Notes: generated by a model from the letters alone, not told the origin. A stretch of 51,761 bases of DNA from Dehalococcoides mccartyi (GCA_020724525.1 DYGU01000011.1:1-51761); one strand, 5' to 3'. Positions 36,140 through 46,171 are shown, counted from the stretch's first letter. Made by a program: numbers and translations.

Positions 36140-36955
36140 ATGATTATTATTGGCATTGACCCAGTATTATTAAAAATTGGTGGTTTTGAATTGAGATGGT
36201 ATGCGGTTATGGTGGTTCTGGCTATTGTAGCCGTTATTTTTACTGCCTCTCGGGAAGCTAGAAGAGTAGGTATGTCTCCACAAGTTATCTATTCAGTAGC
36301 CTTGTGGGCAGTCCTTGCCGGCATAATAGGGTCACGGCTTTTCCATATTATTGATGAGTGGGACTATTATATTGCCAATCCTCGGCAGATTATTGGTTTT
36401 GAAGGGCAGACCATTTATGGAGCCGTTCTTGGTGCTATGGTAGGAGCATTGATTTATTCCTGGGTTAATAAACTTTCTTTCTGGCAATTAAGCGATGTTA
36501 TTGCTCCCGGGGCAGTCCTGGGACAGGCTATCGGTAGAGTTGGCTGCATCATAAACGGGTGTTGTTACGGGTTGCCCACTTCTTTACCCTGGGCAGTGAC
36601 TTATACTCATCCCGGGAGTTATGCACCGTTGGGAGTGGCGATGCACCCGGCGGTAGTTTACCAGTTAATATGGAATTTACTGGTCTTTGCTATCCTGTGG
36701 AAATTGCGGGGACGCCTTAAGCCTGAAGGTTGTCTTTTACTCCTTTACTTAGCTTTATATTCAGTAGGTGATTTTGGGATAAGGTTTTTCCGAGAAAGCA
36801 CTCCATTTCTTTTTGGGCTTCCCCAGGCTCAGGTCATTGGACTGGCAGTTTTGGTGGTGACAGTGCCATGGCTGGTTATCAGGATTCGCCGGGAAAAAGC
36901 TGTAGTAAGTCCGCTTGAAGGAATTAAGCTGAAGGAGCAAAATCAAGGAGATTAA
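36140..36955 (+). CDS. lgt: Prolipoprotein diacylglyceryl transferase
   Basis: Membrane enzyme that transfers diacylglycerol from phosphatidylglycerol to the lipobox cysteine of prolipoproteins. 271 residues with about seven hydrophobic segments; the Lgt signature appears as GQAIGRVGCIINGCCYGLP, with the key arginine and asparagine retained, and RWYAVMVVLAI near the start. Its tail overlaps the recJ tail by 32 bases (36924-36955) in convergent orientation. Substrates in this window include ZnuA, the LIV binding protein and the PrcB-like protein. Confidence 0.92.
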   Translation: MIIIGIDPVLLKIGGFELRWYAVMVVLAIVAVIFTASREARRVGMSPQVIYSVALWAVLAGIIGSRLFHIIDEWDYYIANPRQIIGFEGQTIYGAVLGAMVGALIYSWVNKLSFWQLSDVIAPGAVLGQAIGRVGCIINGCCYGLPTSLPWAVTYTHPGSYAPLGVAMHPAVVYQLIWNLLVFAILWKLRGRLKPEGCLLLLYLALYSVGDFGIRFFRESTPFLFGLPQAQVIGLAVLVVTVPWLVIRIRREKAVVSPLEGIKLKEQNQGD

Positions 36956-38606
36956 GGCGGAGGACTTCTTGAGCGCTCCACCGGTCTATTTCCAGGTTGT
37001 AAACGATGTCCAGATAAGGGGTAATTTCTGAGGCTAAATTACCTAACTTAAAGCCAACGGCTTGCCAGGTGATGTCTCCTTGTCTGAGCTTAAACCCCAG
37101 GTGCTCTCCTTGATTGCCTAAGTTGCGGATCTCCACTACTTTGACCTGGTGGCTCAGGAAAGTGGGCGTGGGGTTACTGCAACCAAAGGGCGCCAGTTGC
37201 TGTATAGACTGGTAAGTGTCCCCACTGAAAATAGACAAAGGCACTTTGGCATCAATAAGGAGGTGAGGGCGGAGGTCAACTTCAGCCAGTTTTTCTTTAG
37301 CTAATTGGAGCAGTCGTTGTTCAAAATGGCTCAAATTTTCCGCGGGTAAAGTGAAACCGGCAGCCATAGAATGCCCCCCAAAACGGAAAAGAAGGTCACG
37401 GCATTTGTGGAAAGCAGCGACCAGGTCAAATTCAGGAATACTCCGAGCACTACCTCGGCAAATCTCTTCACCGAGTTTAACTAAAACTACTGGACGGTAG
37501 AATTCTTCTGATAGTTTGCTGGCAACAATGCCGATAACCCCTGGAGGATAGTTTTCACCTTTGCTCATGAGTAAAGGAGATTCAGTTCCGTTAGCCACTA
37601 ATTTTTGTCTTACTCCTTGAAGGACCTCGTTGGTTATTCTTTGACGCTCACTATTCTTTTCTTCTAACTCCAGAGCCAGGCGTTTAGCTTCTTCTGGCAT
37701 TTGGGTTAGAAGCAGTCGGTAGGCGGAGATAGCATGGTCAATTCTACCAGCGGCATTAAGGCGAGGTCCTAATATCCAGGAGATGTCGTCTGTTTCAAGA
37801 TTGCCTGGTTTTAGACGAGCACACTGAATCATTTCAGCAAGTCCAAGACGAGGTGAGCGGTTTAGAAGTTTTAGCCCTGACTTTACCAAATACCTATTCT
37901 CACCGAGAAGTGGTGCAATATCGGCAACTGTGCCCACAACTACTAAATCCAGCAAGCTGGCTAATAGTTCTTCTCTGCCACTGCGCCAGAGAAGGGCTTG
38001 AAGGAGTTTAAAAGCCACCCCGACACCGGCGAGCTCAGTGAATGGATAGGCGGAGTCTTCCCGTTTTGGGTCAACCACGGCTAAAGCTGGGGGTAAGGGT
38101 GTTGTCGGCAGGTGATGGTCGGTAATTATAATATCCAGGCCAAGTTTTTGGGCTCCTTTTACTTCGTTGATAGCCGAGATACCGCAATCAACGGTGACTA
38201 CGAGGGTAACTCCTTGTTTGCGAAGCCTTTCTAAGGCGGTCAGTTTCAAGCCGTAGCCTTCGTGAAAGCGGTGAGGGATGTAAGGAATGGCTCGACCACC
38301 TAAGGCTGACAACCCCTGGACCAGAAGAGCGGTGGCGGTAATACCATCAGCATCAAAGTCACCATAGATGGCTATCTTTTCTCCAGAGAGGAGAGCTTTA
38401 TAAATCCGGCTTACCGCCTGAGGCATATCGGGAAGAAGGAAGGGGTCACTCTGGAGACGGTCATCACCACTGAGAAAGGTTTCAAATTGAGACTGATTGG
38501 TGATCCCTCGGTTGTAAAGGAGCTGGACAATTAATGGGTGGAAAGAGACAGAGGCAAGTTGCTCTGGAGATAAGAATGGTAATAATTTCCAGTGTTTCCG
38601 GCTCAA
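36924..38606 (-). CDS. recJ: Single-stranded-DNA exonuclease RecJ
   Basis: 5'-3' ssDNA exonuclease of the DHH family; 560 residues is in the normal range. DHH domain motifs: [23 protein letters not shown] and [13 protein letters not shown]1 domain [12 protein letters not shown]-terminal OB-fold tail. It starts at TTG 38606, which overlaps the fabF stop as TTGA (38603-38606), a coupled pair. It acts in recombination and mismatch repair. Confidence 0.93.
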   Translation of the reverse strand: MSRKHWKLLPFLSPEQLASVSFHPLIVQLLYNRGITNQSQFETFLSGDDRLQSDPFLLPDMPQAVSRIYKALLSGEKIAIYGDFDADGITATALLVQGLSALGGRAIPYIPHRFHEGYGLKLTALERLRKQGVTLVVTVDCGISAINEVKGAQKLGLDIIITDHHLPTTPLPPALAVVDPKREDSAYPFTELAGVGVAFKLLQALLWRSGREELLASLLDLVVVGTVADIAPLLGENRYLVKSGLKLLNRSPRLGLAEMIQCARLKPGNLETDDISWILGPRLNAAGRIDHAISAYRLLLTQMPEEAKRLALELEEKNSERQRITNEVLQGVRQKLVANGTESPLLMSKGENYPPGVIGIVASKLSEEFYRPVVLVKLGEEICRGSARSIPEFDLVAAFHKCRDLLFRFGGHSMAAGFTLPAENLSHFEQRLLQLAKEKLAEVDLRPHLLIDAKVPLSIFSGDTYQSIQQLAPFGCSNPTPTFLSHQVKVVEIRNLGNQGEHLGFKLRQGDITWQAVGFKLGNLASEITPYLDIVYNLEIDRWSAQEVLRLNLLDFAPSA

Positions 38607-39853
38607 GCCTCAGCCCCAGTATATTTTTGGAAGATTAAGACCGAGTTATGACCGCCGAAGCCAAAAGAATTAGACATAGCTGTCTTAACCTCAACTTGGC
38701 GAGCTCTATTAGGCACATAGTCCAAGTCACACTCAGGGTCGGGGTGGGTCAAGTTTATAGTAGGCGAGATTATCCCATGCTGAACAGTTAGAAGACAGGC
38801 TATAGCTTCAATGGCTCCGGCTGCCCCGAGGAGATGTCCAATCATGGACTTGGTGGAACTTATAGGTATGCGATAGGCATATTCCCCAAAAACAGTCTTT
38901 ATGGCTAAGGTCTCGGTCTTATCATTGAGGGGGGTAGAGGTGCCGTGGGCGTTGATGTAATCAATGTCAGAGGGCTTGAGGTTAGCTTTCTTTAAAGCTC
39001 GAGCCATAGCCCTGGCAGCCCCTTCTCCGTTTTCATCAGGCTGGGTGATATGATAGGCATCGCTGGTGGCTCCATAACCAACAATTTCACCGAGGATGGG
39101 CACTCCTCTTTCTAGGGCTGAAGCAAGGTGTTCCAGAACCAGAGCTGCGGCTCCTTCCCCGATAACGAAGCCGTCGCGCTCGGCATCAAAGGGGCGGGAA
39201 GCTGCCTTTGGTTCATCATTTCTGGTAGATAGAGCCCGGGCGGCATTGAAAGCAGCTATGGCAAAAGGATTTATTGCTGCTTCAGCTCCCCCAGTAATCA
39301 TAATTTTAGCATCCCCCCGCTTTATGATTTCATGGGCTTCTCCAATAGCATCGGAGCTACTGGAGCAAGCCGAAGTGGAGGTGAAATTCGGTCCCTTAGC
39401 TCCTAAAATTATGGAAATTTGTCCGGGAGCAGCGTCGCTAATCATCATTGGTGCCGTAAATGGGCTGACCCTGCCCGGACCTTTCTCCAGGAGGACTTTG
39501 ATCTGGTCATACATAGTCATTAAGCCGCCAATGCCACTGCCGAAGAGGACGCCAATCTCATCTTCGTTTTTGTGGTCAATTTTGAGTTTAGCCTGCTCTA
39601 CTGCCTGGAGGGTAGCGGCTAAAGCAAACTGGGTGAAGCGGTCCATGCGCCGGGCTTCCTTACGGTCGACATAATTTGTTGGCTCAAAACCTTTCACTTC
39701 TGCGGCAAACCTGGTGTCAAAAGCGGTGGCATCAAACAGGGTAATATAATCAACCCCCGATTTTCCTGAGATTAGTCCTTCCCATAGCTCTGAGACGGTC
39801 AAACCAAGAGGGCTGATGGCTCCCATTCCGGTGATAACGACACGACTTTCCAT
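38603..39853 (-). CDS. fabF: 3-oxoacyl-ACP synthase II
   Basis: Condensing enzyme of fatty-acid elongation; 416 residues. Catalytic cysteine in [12 protein letters not shown], histidines in [15 protein letters not shown] and [13 protein letters not shown], and the C-terminal [12 protein letters not shown] loop. GGGAG precedes the ATG. It stands apart from other fab genes and is coupled to recJ. Confidence 0.94.
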   Translation of the reverse strand: MESRVVITGMGAISPLGLTVSELWEGLISGKSGVDYITLFDATAFDTRFAAEVKGFEPTNYVDRKEARRMDRFTQFALAATLQAVEQAKLKIDHKNEDEIGVLFGSGIGGLMTMYDQIKVLLEKGPGRVSPFTAPMMISDAAPGQISIILGAKGPNFTSTSACSSSSDAIGEAHEIIKRGDAKIMITGGAEAAINPFAIAAFNAARALSTRNDEPKAASRPFDAERDGFVIGEGAAALVLEHLASALERGVPILGEIVGYGATSDAYHITQPDENGEGAARAMARALKKANLKPSDIDYINAHGTSTPLNDKTETLAIKTVFGEYAYRIPISSTKSMIGHLLGAAGAIEAIACLLTVQHGIISPTINLTHPDPECDLDYVPNRARQVEVKTAMSNSFGFGGHNSVLIFQKYTGAEA

Positions 39854-39877
39854 ATTTTCGTTACTCCCTTTAAGATT

Positions 39878-40462
39878 TTAATGCTGACCATAACTATTCC
39901 GATGCAGGACATCGGCTAATTTTCTTTTCGGTACATGAAGAGTGTTCATTTCATCCTTCCAGTATTTGATAGAATTGGTAAATTCTTCGGCAATCGGGCT
40001 TTCCTTAGGATAGCCTAAGGCTACTACCAGGGTGATGGAATGAGTATCAGGAATGTTTAATATCTGCTTTAGCCTGTCTCTATTCACGTTTGCCAGAGGG
40101 CAAGCGCCAACCCCCTGCTCTAAGGCGGTCAGGATTATGTTTTCCACTGCCATCCCGATATCATACTCAAGCCATTTGGAGTCTATATTTCTATTAGCCA
40201 GTATGGCAATATAAGCTTTTGGTTCCTCCCCCGGGGGTGGGTTACCTCTGGGCTCAATATAGCTTGCCCAGCCTAAAGTGCTAAACACCTGCCTTAGTAA
40301 ATCTTCTCTATCCACAATAACAAACTCCCAGGGCTGGAGATTTTTGCCTGAAGGGGCTAATCGGGCGGCATTAACACATTTTTCCAGAATTTCGTAAGCG
40401 ACTTCTATATTTTTGAAACGCCGGATAGAGCGGCGGCGGAGAATTGTCTCGTAAACGCCCAT
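39878..40462 (-). CDS. Nitroreductase-family flavoprotein
   Basis: 194 residues with the FMN-binding RRRSIRRFKN start, APSGKNLQPWEFVIV, and the VENIILTALEQGVGACPLAN helix. These NAD(P)H:FMN enzymes reduce nitro, quinone or related substrates; the true substrate is unknown. It lies 24 bases upstream of fabF on the same strand and may be cotranscribed. Confidence 0.9.
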   Translation of the reverse strand: MGVYETILRRRSIRRFKNIEVAYEILEKCVNAARLAPSGKNLQPWEFVIVDREDLLRQVFSTLGWASYIEPRGNPPPGEEPKAYIAILANRNIDSKWLEYDIGMAVENIILTALEQGVGACPLANVNRDRLKQILNIPDTHSITLVVALGYPKESPIAEEFTNSIKYWKDEMNTLHVPKRKLADVLHRNSYGQH

Positions 40463-40527
40463 CTTTTGACTCTCCTCTAATTTTTCAATTTATACCATAG
40501 TTTGGAGGTAGTGGCAAGATGGGAAGC

Positions 40528-40557
40528 TTGACTTTTATAATCCGGATTCTTTACATT
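40528..40557 (+). promoter_or_regulatory. Possible promoter of the YkoP-like/GT2-NodB pair
   Basis: TTGACT (40528-40533), 18-base spacer, TACATT (40552-40557). Transcription would begin near 40564, which favours ATG 40617 over TTG 40572 for the first gene. Confidence 0.35.
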
Positions 40558-40616
40558 ATGGCTCAGTTTATTTGACCTCAAACAACGCGGCTAAAAGGGT
40601 ATTGGAACAAGGGTGT

Positions 40617-41216
40617 ATGGGTTATATTCTATCAGGATTTGTACCGTGGCTATTTCGCTCACTGGATAGCTTAGTTTCCAAGTTTCTTGGCGCAGAACCA
40701 CTCAGGAAAGACAAAATTGGCACCGTAAAGATTAAGCTTCGGCGATATCGGGGGCATCCGGTTAAGCTTGATGATGGCTGCAGAGTCCAAACCGGTGCCC
40801 CGGTGATAGAACTCCATCTGAACAATACCTGGTTTCTTTACAAAAGAAGAACGACAAATTTTGCTACAGTGGTAGGCTGGGAGTTCGCCTCGGCTTTTTA
40901 TGACGACCTGAAGTATTTGGCTCAACAAATAATGGAAGGAAAGTGGGGCGATGGAATCAAGGCTATCTATGGTGTAACTTTGCTTCACTCTTGGACCCGG
41001 CGCCTTGGTTTTACAGTCGTGGAACTCCCCAATAGTTTATGGGAGTACCTGGTCCGGTTCTACCTCTACGGTTTAATGCAGGCTTATGGTTTTCGAAGGG
41101 AGGGGAAGCCGGCTACAAGGGTAAAGCCCTATATTGCCAGGGAAATATGGATGTCCCGTCATAAGCTCTTGAGAAAATATGGTTCCCGGGAACCCCAAGC
41201 CTGTTCGCGGCTATAA
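40617..41216 (+). CDS. YkoP-like protein
   Basis: 199 residues resembling Bacillus YkoP: an N-terminal helix (FVPWLFRSLDSLVSKFLG), then a strand-rich part with KLDDGCRVQTGAPVIELHLNN, and a positively charged C-terminus. The role of YkoP is not established; relatives sit beside polysaccharide deacetylases and glycosyltransferases, as here. The frame is open from TTG 40572; I prefer ATG 40617 because homologues start near this helix, although its ribosome-binding site is poor. Confidence 0.6.
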   Translation: MGYILSGFVPWLFRSLDSLVSKFLGAEPLRKDKIGTVKIKLRRYRGHPVKLDDGCRVQTGAPVIELHLNNTWFLYKRRTTNFATVVGWEFASAFYDDLKYLAQQIMEGKWGDGIKAIYGVTLLHSWTRRLGFTVVELPNSLWEYLVRFYLYGLMQAYGFRREGKPATRVKPYIAREIWMSRHKLLRKYGSREPQACSRL

Positions 41217-41247
41217 TGTCGTTACCTTCTTTAATACGGGAAGAAGT

Positions 41248-42849
41248 ATGACTAAAACCGAGCCTAGTAGCCGGATGCAAAAGAAGCCTTTTATTTCGGT
41301 AGTTGTCCCTGCTTATAATGAAGAAAGGTTCTTGTCTGCCTGCCTGGCATCATTAAAAGCCCAGGACTATGCTGGCGGCTACGAGATTATTGTGGTTGAT
41401 AACGCCAGCACTGATAGAACAGCAGAGATTGCCTCTAACCTTGGGGCGAGGGTGGTTATTGAAAAGAGGCGGAGTCCGGCTTGGGCACGCCAGCGTGGTC
41501 TGTTCGAAGCCAGGGGGGAGATTGTAGCCTTTGTTGATGCTGATACTATAGTGCCTCGGAGATGGCTGAGCACTATAGCCTGGCGCTTTGGTCGTACTTC
41601 CCGGTTAGTAGCGGTGAGCGGACCCTGTGCTTACTTTGATGGTGGAGTTCTCGCCCGAATTGCTTCCACAATTATGAATTTTATCGTCATTATTTTTGAC
41701 CATACCTTACGCCGGCTTACCAAGAAGGGTGGTGCCCTGTGGGGCTCAAATTTTGCTGTCCGGAGAGAAATACTGCTTGAGGTCGGTGGCTTTGACACAG
41801 GTAAAAAGTTCCTTGGGGAGGATATTGAGCTGTCCCTGCGCCTGAAGACACGGGGGAAGATGAGCCTAATCTCCTATTTGTTTGTGCTTACTTCTGCCCG
41901 CCGTCTAAAAGCCCTCGGCACCTGGAATGCTTTTTGGAATTACGTCGTAAGTTATTTCTTGGAACTTTTGTTTCGCCGACCCCTCCCTGAAAGGTTGGCA
42001 GACTTACCGGGGAAGCTCAACAAGATTGTCCGGACTAAGTTACATTTGGTGCTGAAATGGGGCAATGGAGTAGGTTATGTGGTGGTTATTATCTCTCTTA
42101 TAAGTATCTTAGTCTGGCTAAATAATAAATCCCCGGTAAGTCAGAATTATAAGCTGTTTTACTCTTCCCTTGTGGCTTTTGTCTACTTAGGGACCCGTGT
42201 CTGGGTAAGGCACTTCCGTCGGGTAATTGCTCATGGCGACCGTCGCTATCGGCAGATTGCGTTAACTTTTGATGACGGACCTAATGAGCCCTTTACTTCT
42301 CAGGTCTTAGATATCCTGGGACAATATGATGTTAAAGCTACTTTTCTTGTGATTGGACAAAATGTGGAGCGCTGGCCCAATGTTACCCAAAAGATAGTGA
42401 AAGAAGGTCACACCATTGGCAATCATTCCTATTTTCATTCTCCCTGGCTGGCTCTTCGGAAAGGGGAAGAAATTGTTAGGGAGCTGAAGCTGGCTCAGGA
42501 GACTATTTGTAGAGTTAGCGGGGTGAGTCCTAAACTCTTCCGGCCTCCTTATGGTTTCTGGACACCGTGGTTATTGAAGGCATCAGAGGGCAACGGTCTT
42601 TCTGTCATTACCTGGGACAACATGACGAGCGACTGGAATTCGAGGTGGCGAGTGGAACAGATTGCCAGAGCCATTCTGAGGAAGGCAAAGCCCGGGGGCA
42701 TTATTGTTCTCCATGATGGTCGAGGTATACGGCAGAATTTCTCGCCAAACTCGTTAGTCGGAGCTCTTCCCATTATTCTGGCAGGATTGAAGCGACAGGG
42801 GTATCAGTTTGTTACTGTGCCAGAGCTATTAAATCAGAGACAGGGTTAA
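41248..42849 (+). CDS. Fusion of GT2 glycosyltransferase and NodB polysaccharide deacetylase
   Basis: 533 residues. Residues 15-240 are a GT-A family 2 transferase (ISVVVPAYNEERFLSACLAS, VDADTIVP, LWGSNFAVRREIL, FLGEDIELSLRL). Two membrane segments follow (about 280-300 and 315-332). Residues 345-530 are a NodB domain with TFDDGP, the metal pair HSYFH, RPPYGF and VLHDGRG. It may build and deacetylate a polymer, or modify a glycolipid, at the membrane. ATG 41248 has GGGAAG upstream; 41179 would overlap the YkoP-like gene. The order of domains on one chain is uncommon. Confidence 0.85.
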   Translation: MTKTEPSSRMQKKPFISVVVPAYNEERFLSACLASLKAQDYAGGYEIIVVDNASTDRTAEIASNLGARVVIEKRRSPAWARQRGLFEARGEIVAFVDADTIVPRRWLSTIAWRFGRTSRLVAVSGPCAYFDGGVLARIASTIMNFIVIIFDHTLRRLTKKGGALWGSNFAVRREILLEVGGFDTGKKFLGEDIELSLRLKTRGKMSLISYLFVLTSARRLKALGTWNAFWNYVVSYFLELLFRRPLPERLADLPGKLNKIVRTKLHLVLKWGNGVGYVVVIISLISILVWLNNKSPVSQNYKLFYSSLVAFVYLGTRVWVRHFRRVIAHGDRRYRQIALTFDDGPNEPFTSQVLDILGQYDVKATFLVIGQNVERWPNVTQKIVKEGHTIGNHSYFHSPWLALRKGEEIVRELKLAQETICRVSGVSPKLFRPPYGFWTPWLLKASEGNGLSVITWDNMTSDWNSRWRVEQIARAILRKAKPGGIIVLHDGRGIRQNFSPNSLVGALPIILAGLKRQGYQFVTVPELLNQRQG

Positions 42850-42866
42850 GCGAATTTAACCAATTT

Positions 42867-43238
42867 TTAAGCTTGACTAATTGAGTCACAATCCTCTTGA
42901 TACTGTCTCGGTTTGACAATTTTGTACCAATCGTTATAGCAGTAAGTACCCTGAAAAACTAAGCCACCTAAAAAGCCGTAGAAAATTTCCGGGGATACAA
43001 AATAGATACCTTTTACGGCGCTAATAACTCCGATGACAAGAGAAATAAACCAATGATGCAAATGGAGCTCATATTTTCGCAAAGGAATAACAATTGATTT
43101 TAACCTCCCAGGCTTGCCCTCTGTTTTGCCGCCTAAATATTTGGCTATGGCAAAACCTATTAGCCAGGTTATGTAGTGGAGATAACCAAGAGTGATACCG
43201 GTGGAAAGCAACGAAACAATGGCAAATTTTCTTCGCAT
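42867..43238 (-). CDS. Small membrane protein with HLHHW motif
   Basis: 123 residues with about three hydrophobic segments and the conserved-looking ELHLHHWFISLVIGV in the middle and GGLVFQGTYCYNDWYKI near the end. The histidine cluster at a membrane boundary could bind metal. I recognise no named family. It converges on the GT2-NodB gene 17 bases away. Confidence 0.5.
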   Translation of the reverse strand: MRRKFAIVSLLSTGITLGYLHYITWLIGFAIAKYLGGKTEGKPGRLKSIVIPLRKYELHLHHWFISLVIGVISAVKGIYFVSPEIFYGFLGGLVFQGTYCYNDWYKIVKPRQYQEDCDSISQA

Positions 43239-43347
43239 TTAGTTAGTCTACGGGGAAAATGTTCCAAAGTCAATAGTTTTTGCCCGTTAACGGGCTAAAA
43301 AAGGTAAATTTTCTTAATCGTGGTGAGTGGGCAGCCATGTGGCTGTG

Positions 43348-44127
43348 TCACGTTACCCGGTCTGTGGCGGCATAAACATTCATCCGTTTGCCGCGGACAA
43401 AGCCGATGACGGTTAGCCTGAGCTTTTGGGCTAAACCTGTGGTTAAGTCGGTGGGGGCAGAGGGGGAGATGATAATGGGTACCTGTCGTTTGGCGGTCTT
43501 AATTAGAATCTCGGAAGTTATTCGACCGCTGGTCAAAAGGATTTTATCCTGAGTGAGGATATCCTGAAGCAGGCATTCCCCAAAGACTTTGTCTACAGCA
43601 TTATGCCGGCCGATGTCCTCGGCGAAAACTTTAATTTTTTCGGGTGTAGCCAAGGCACAGGAGTGGACTCCCCCCGTCTCTCGGTAAAGGGAAGACTTTT
43701 GCTGGAACTCCTTCATTAAGGTGAGGACTTGTTCTCGAGACATTTGTAATGGGGAGTCTATTGGGGTAGTTTCTCGGGCGTCTACGCTCCGGTAAAAAGA
43801 AGTGACGCCAGCACAGCCGGAGCTTATCAGTCTGCCTGGAGATAAGGCTTGCTGATGGGTAGCCCCTTCATTCACACTTACCTGGATATACCAGCCTTTT
43901 TCATTCAAGACCATTCGCTTTATGTCTTCCTTTTTGTGAATTAGCCCTTCAGAAAGCAAAAAGCCAGCTGCCAGGTGGTTTAAGCCTGATGGGGTGCACA
44001 GCAGTGTGGCTAACTCTTTTCCGTTAAGGAAGATAGTAAAGGGCACTTCACGGACTACTGGCTCTTTCCTTCTGGCCTTTCCTTCGGGGTCGAGGCGGTC
44101 AATGGTTATTTCGGTTGTTTCTTCCAT
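43348..44127 (-). CDS. fdhD: Formate dehydrogenase accessory sulfurtransferase
   Basis: Moves sulfur from a cysteine desulfurase to the molybdenum cofactor of formate dehydrogenase. 259 residues; contains SSGCAG with the catalytic cysteine, and the FAEDIGRHNAVDKVFGECL and LTSGRITSEILIKTAK motifs. The usual second cysteine of the CxxC pair is absent. No formate dehydrogenase subunit gene is in this window. Confidence 0.93.
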   Translation of the reverse strand: MEETTEITIDRLDPEGKARRKEPVVREVPFTIFLNGKELATLLCTPSGLNHLAAGFLLSEGLIHKKEDIKRMVLNEKGWYIQVSVNEGATHQQALSPGRLISSGCAGVTSFYRSVDARETTPIDSPLQMSREQVLTLMKEFQQKSSLYRETGGVHSCALATPEKIKVFAEDIGRHNAVDKVFGECLLQDILTQDKILLTSGRITSEILIKTAKRQVPIIISPSAPTDLTTGLAQKLRLTVIGFVRGKRMNVYAATDRVT

Positions 44128-44200
44128 CTGACAAAATAAGCAATCTCATTATAGCAGTTTAACGCCTACCAGGTTAATTTACGACAGCGTTTATTTTGTC

Positions 44201-44247
44201 ACCCTCACCTTATTCCTCTCCCTTCAAGGGAGAGGGTAGGTGAGGGT
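44201..44247. repeat. 47-bp interrupted palindrome, dispersed-repeat type
   Basis: Outer arms ACCCTCACCT (44201-44210) and AGGTGAGGGT (44238-44247); inner arms CCTCTCCCTT (44215-44224) and AAGGGAGAGG (44226-44235). This CCCTCACC...CTCTCCC...AAGGGAGAGG pattern recurs in many bacterial intergenic regions. It lies between divergent fdhD and mtaB. Confidence 0.7.
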
Positions 44248-44307
44248 TTCTTCACTTTGTTCACGATGGGGGATAAGCATTAGTAAACAATCTCACGTGA
44301 CAGCTGT

Positions 44308-44336
44308 TTGACCCCATTAGGGGGGACAGATATAAT
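44308..44336 (+). promoter_or_regulatory. Strong promoter of mtaB, predicted leaderless
   Basis: TTGACC (44308-44313), 17-base spacer, perfect TATAAT (44331-44336). Transcription should start near 44343, four bases before the ATG at 44347, which has no ribosome-binding site. Confidence 0.75.
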
Positions 44337-44346
44337 TTATTCTATT

Positions 44347-45615
44347 ATGGCGTTTAAGACTGGTCCAAAGCTGGTAGTAGCTCTCCATACATTAGGTTGT
44401 AAGCTCAATCAAGCCGAAACGGAACTTCTGGCTCACAAGCTGGCTAAAGCTGGATATTTAGTTACCGGTGGGGAGAAGGCTGACATTTGTATCCTTAACA
44501 CCTGCAGTGTTACTCACATTGCTGACCGGAAGGCGCGGCACTGGCTCAGGCTGATGCGGCGAAAGAATCCTGAAGCTTTTGTCATGGCTATTGGCTGCTA
44601 TGCAGAAAGGGCGCCTGATGAGGTAAAGCAGGTTGGTGGTATTGATTTGGTGTTAGGCAATGGAGGGAAGCGTCGACTCTTAGAGATAATACAGACGCAG
44701 ATACCTTTGAAATCTGGCTCCGGTGGCAGTCAGGTGTTTTGGAGTAATAGTCGAGTCCGGACGCTGGTGAAGGTTCAGGATGGCTGCAATGATTTTTGCA
44801 CTTATTGTGTTGTTCCTCAGGTGCGGGGGCGGGAATATTCATTACCGCCCGAAGAAATAATCAGGGAAATCAAGGGTAGGGTAGCTGCTGGCTATCAGGA
44901 GGTTATCATTACTGGGACTAAGGTTGGGTCTTACCGGTATGATGGGATTGGTCTCAGGGAATTAATACAAAATATCCTGAGGGAGACCGGCTTGAGTCGG
45001 CTTCGGCTTTCTTCTCTTCAGCCGGATGAAATTTCCCCGGAGCTTTTATCTTTATGGCAGGACAGATGCTTGTGCCGTCATTTCCATATAGCTCTCCAGA
45101 GTGGCAGCGATAGTGTTCTGAGGCGGATGGGGCGACGCTATTCGGTGGCGGATTACCGGGAAGCAGTGGCTTTGATTCGACAAAGGATGCCTGATGCTGC
45201 TATCACCACCGATGTTATGGTTAGCTTTCCAGGGGAGACGGAAGAAGAATTTAATAACACTTACCGGGTGTGTCGGGAGACAGGTTTTGCCCGAATTCAT
45301 GTTTTTCCCTACTCACCTCGGCCGGGAACTGCAGCAGCCAGAATGTTGAAACCAGTACCAGAGGCACCAAAAAGGGAGCGTGTTGAAATAATGGTTGAGT
45401 TAGCTTGCTTAAGCGCTCAAAGGTTTCGAGAGAAGTTCTTGGGGCAGACTGTGGAAGTCCTCTGGGAGAAAGAGACTACTCCGGGTAGTGGTATTTATTC
45501 CGGACTGACCGATAACTATCTTCGGGTATTTACCCGGAGCCAAGAGCCTTTAACTAATAAACTCGTTTCGGTGCAGTTAATGGGGCTGTGGGGGGATGGA
45601 ATGCAGGGGAGATAG
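44347..45615 (+). CDS. mtaB: tRNA t6A37 methylthiotransferase
   Basis: Radical-SAM enzyme that adds a methylthio group to t6A37 in tRNAs reading ANN codons. 422 residues: N-terminal MTTase domain with LGCKLNQAE, NTCSVTHIADRK and AIGCYAE cysteines, radical-SAM cluster in CNDFCTYC, then a TRAM domain at the C-terminus. ATG 44347 is chosen because the frame's earlier TTG at 44308 is the -35 box of the promoter; homologues also begin just before VALHTLGCKLN. Confidence 0.92.
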   Translation: MAFKTGPKLVVALHTLGCKLNQAETELLAHKLAKAGYLVTGGEKADICILNTCSVTHIADRKARHWLRLMRRKNPEAFVMAIGCYAERAPDEVKQVGGIDLVLGNGGKRRLLEIIQTQIPLKSGSGGSQVFWSNSRVRTLVKVQDGCNDFCTYCVVPQVRGREYSLPPEEIIREIKGRVAAGYQEVIITGTKVGSYRYDGIGLRELIQNILRETGLSRLRLSSLQPDEISPELLSLWQDRCLCRHFHIALQSGSDSVLRRMGRRYSVADYREAVALIRQRMPDAAITTDVMVSFPGETEEEFNNTYRVCRETGFARIHVFPYSPRPGTAAARMLKPVPEAPKRERVEIMVELACLSAQRFREKFLGQTVEVLWEKETTPGSGIYSGLTDNYLRVFTRSQEPLTNKLVSVQLMGLWGDGMQGR

Positions 45616-45619
45616 GTAG

Positions 45620-46171
45620 ATGAGGCATCCCAAAGTTGTTTTTCGGTTTACCAGGCAGAGTTTAATCTGGTCGTTATTCCCTTTGGTCTGGGTAATGGTC
45701 CGGATTTTGCGCCAGTTTTCTCTGGAAGCTCGGTTTAGAGTTATTCGGACTATGGCAAGGTTTGTTTACTGGCTCTGGATAGGGAGGAGAGCTATGACTA
45801 GACGAAATCTGGCTCTACTTCGTCCTGATTTAACGGAAAGTAGGATAACCGAAGGTAGCTGGCGGGTAGTAGAAACTGTCGCCCGGTCTTGGGCAGCACT
45901 CCTGGGGGATGAGGGCACCAGTGCCGAGGCAATAATGCAAAAGCTTGAGGTCAGGGGGAGTGAAGGGTTACTCGAGTATCATTGTGGTGGTAAGAAAATC
46001 ATTGCCGTGGCTGACCATGTAGGTCCCTTTGATGAGATGATTGGAATAATTCCCAGTCTTGGTTTGCGAGTCTATGTTCCCATTGAGCCGCTTAAGCCGG
46101 AGTGGTTTTTGAACTTAATGATGCGGCTCTACGACTGGGCTCTGGTGGTGATATTGTTTTTGAACCAGTAA
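45620..46171 (+). pseudogene. LpxL/PatA-like lipid acyltransferase, N-terminal part (frameshifted)
   Basis: The N-terminal membrane anchor (LIWSLFPLVWVMVRIL) and catalytic H-x4-D in VADHVGPFDEM mark a lysophospholipid or lipid-A/PIM acyltransferase. The frame goes wrong after PEWFLNLMMRL and stops at 46171. One missing base near 46128-46135 would join it to the second frame (...RLGSGGDIVFEPVKK). In actinobacteria such an acyltransferase works with PimA on mannosylated phosphatidylinositol; here the PimA-like gene is 44 kb away. Confidence 0.75.

Noticed and set aside
39096-39674. 192-residue plus-strand frame opposite fabF
   Set aside because: Entirely antisense to conserved fabF codons with no family resemblance or ribosome-binding site.
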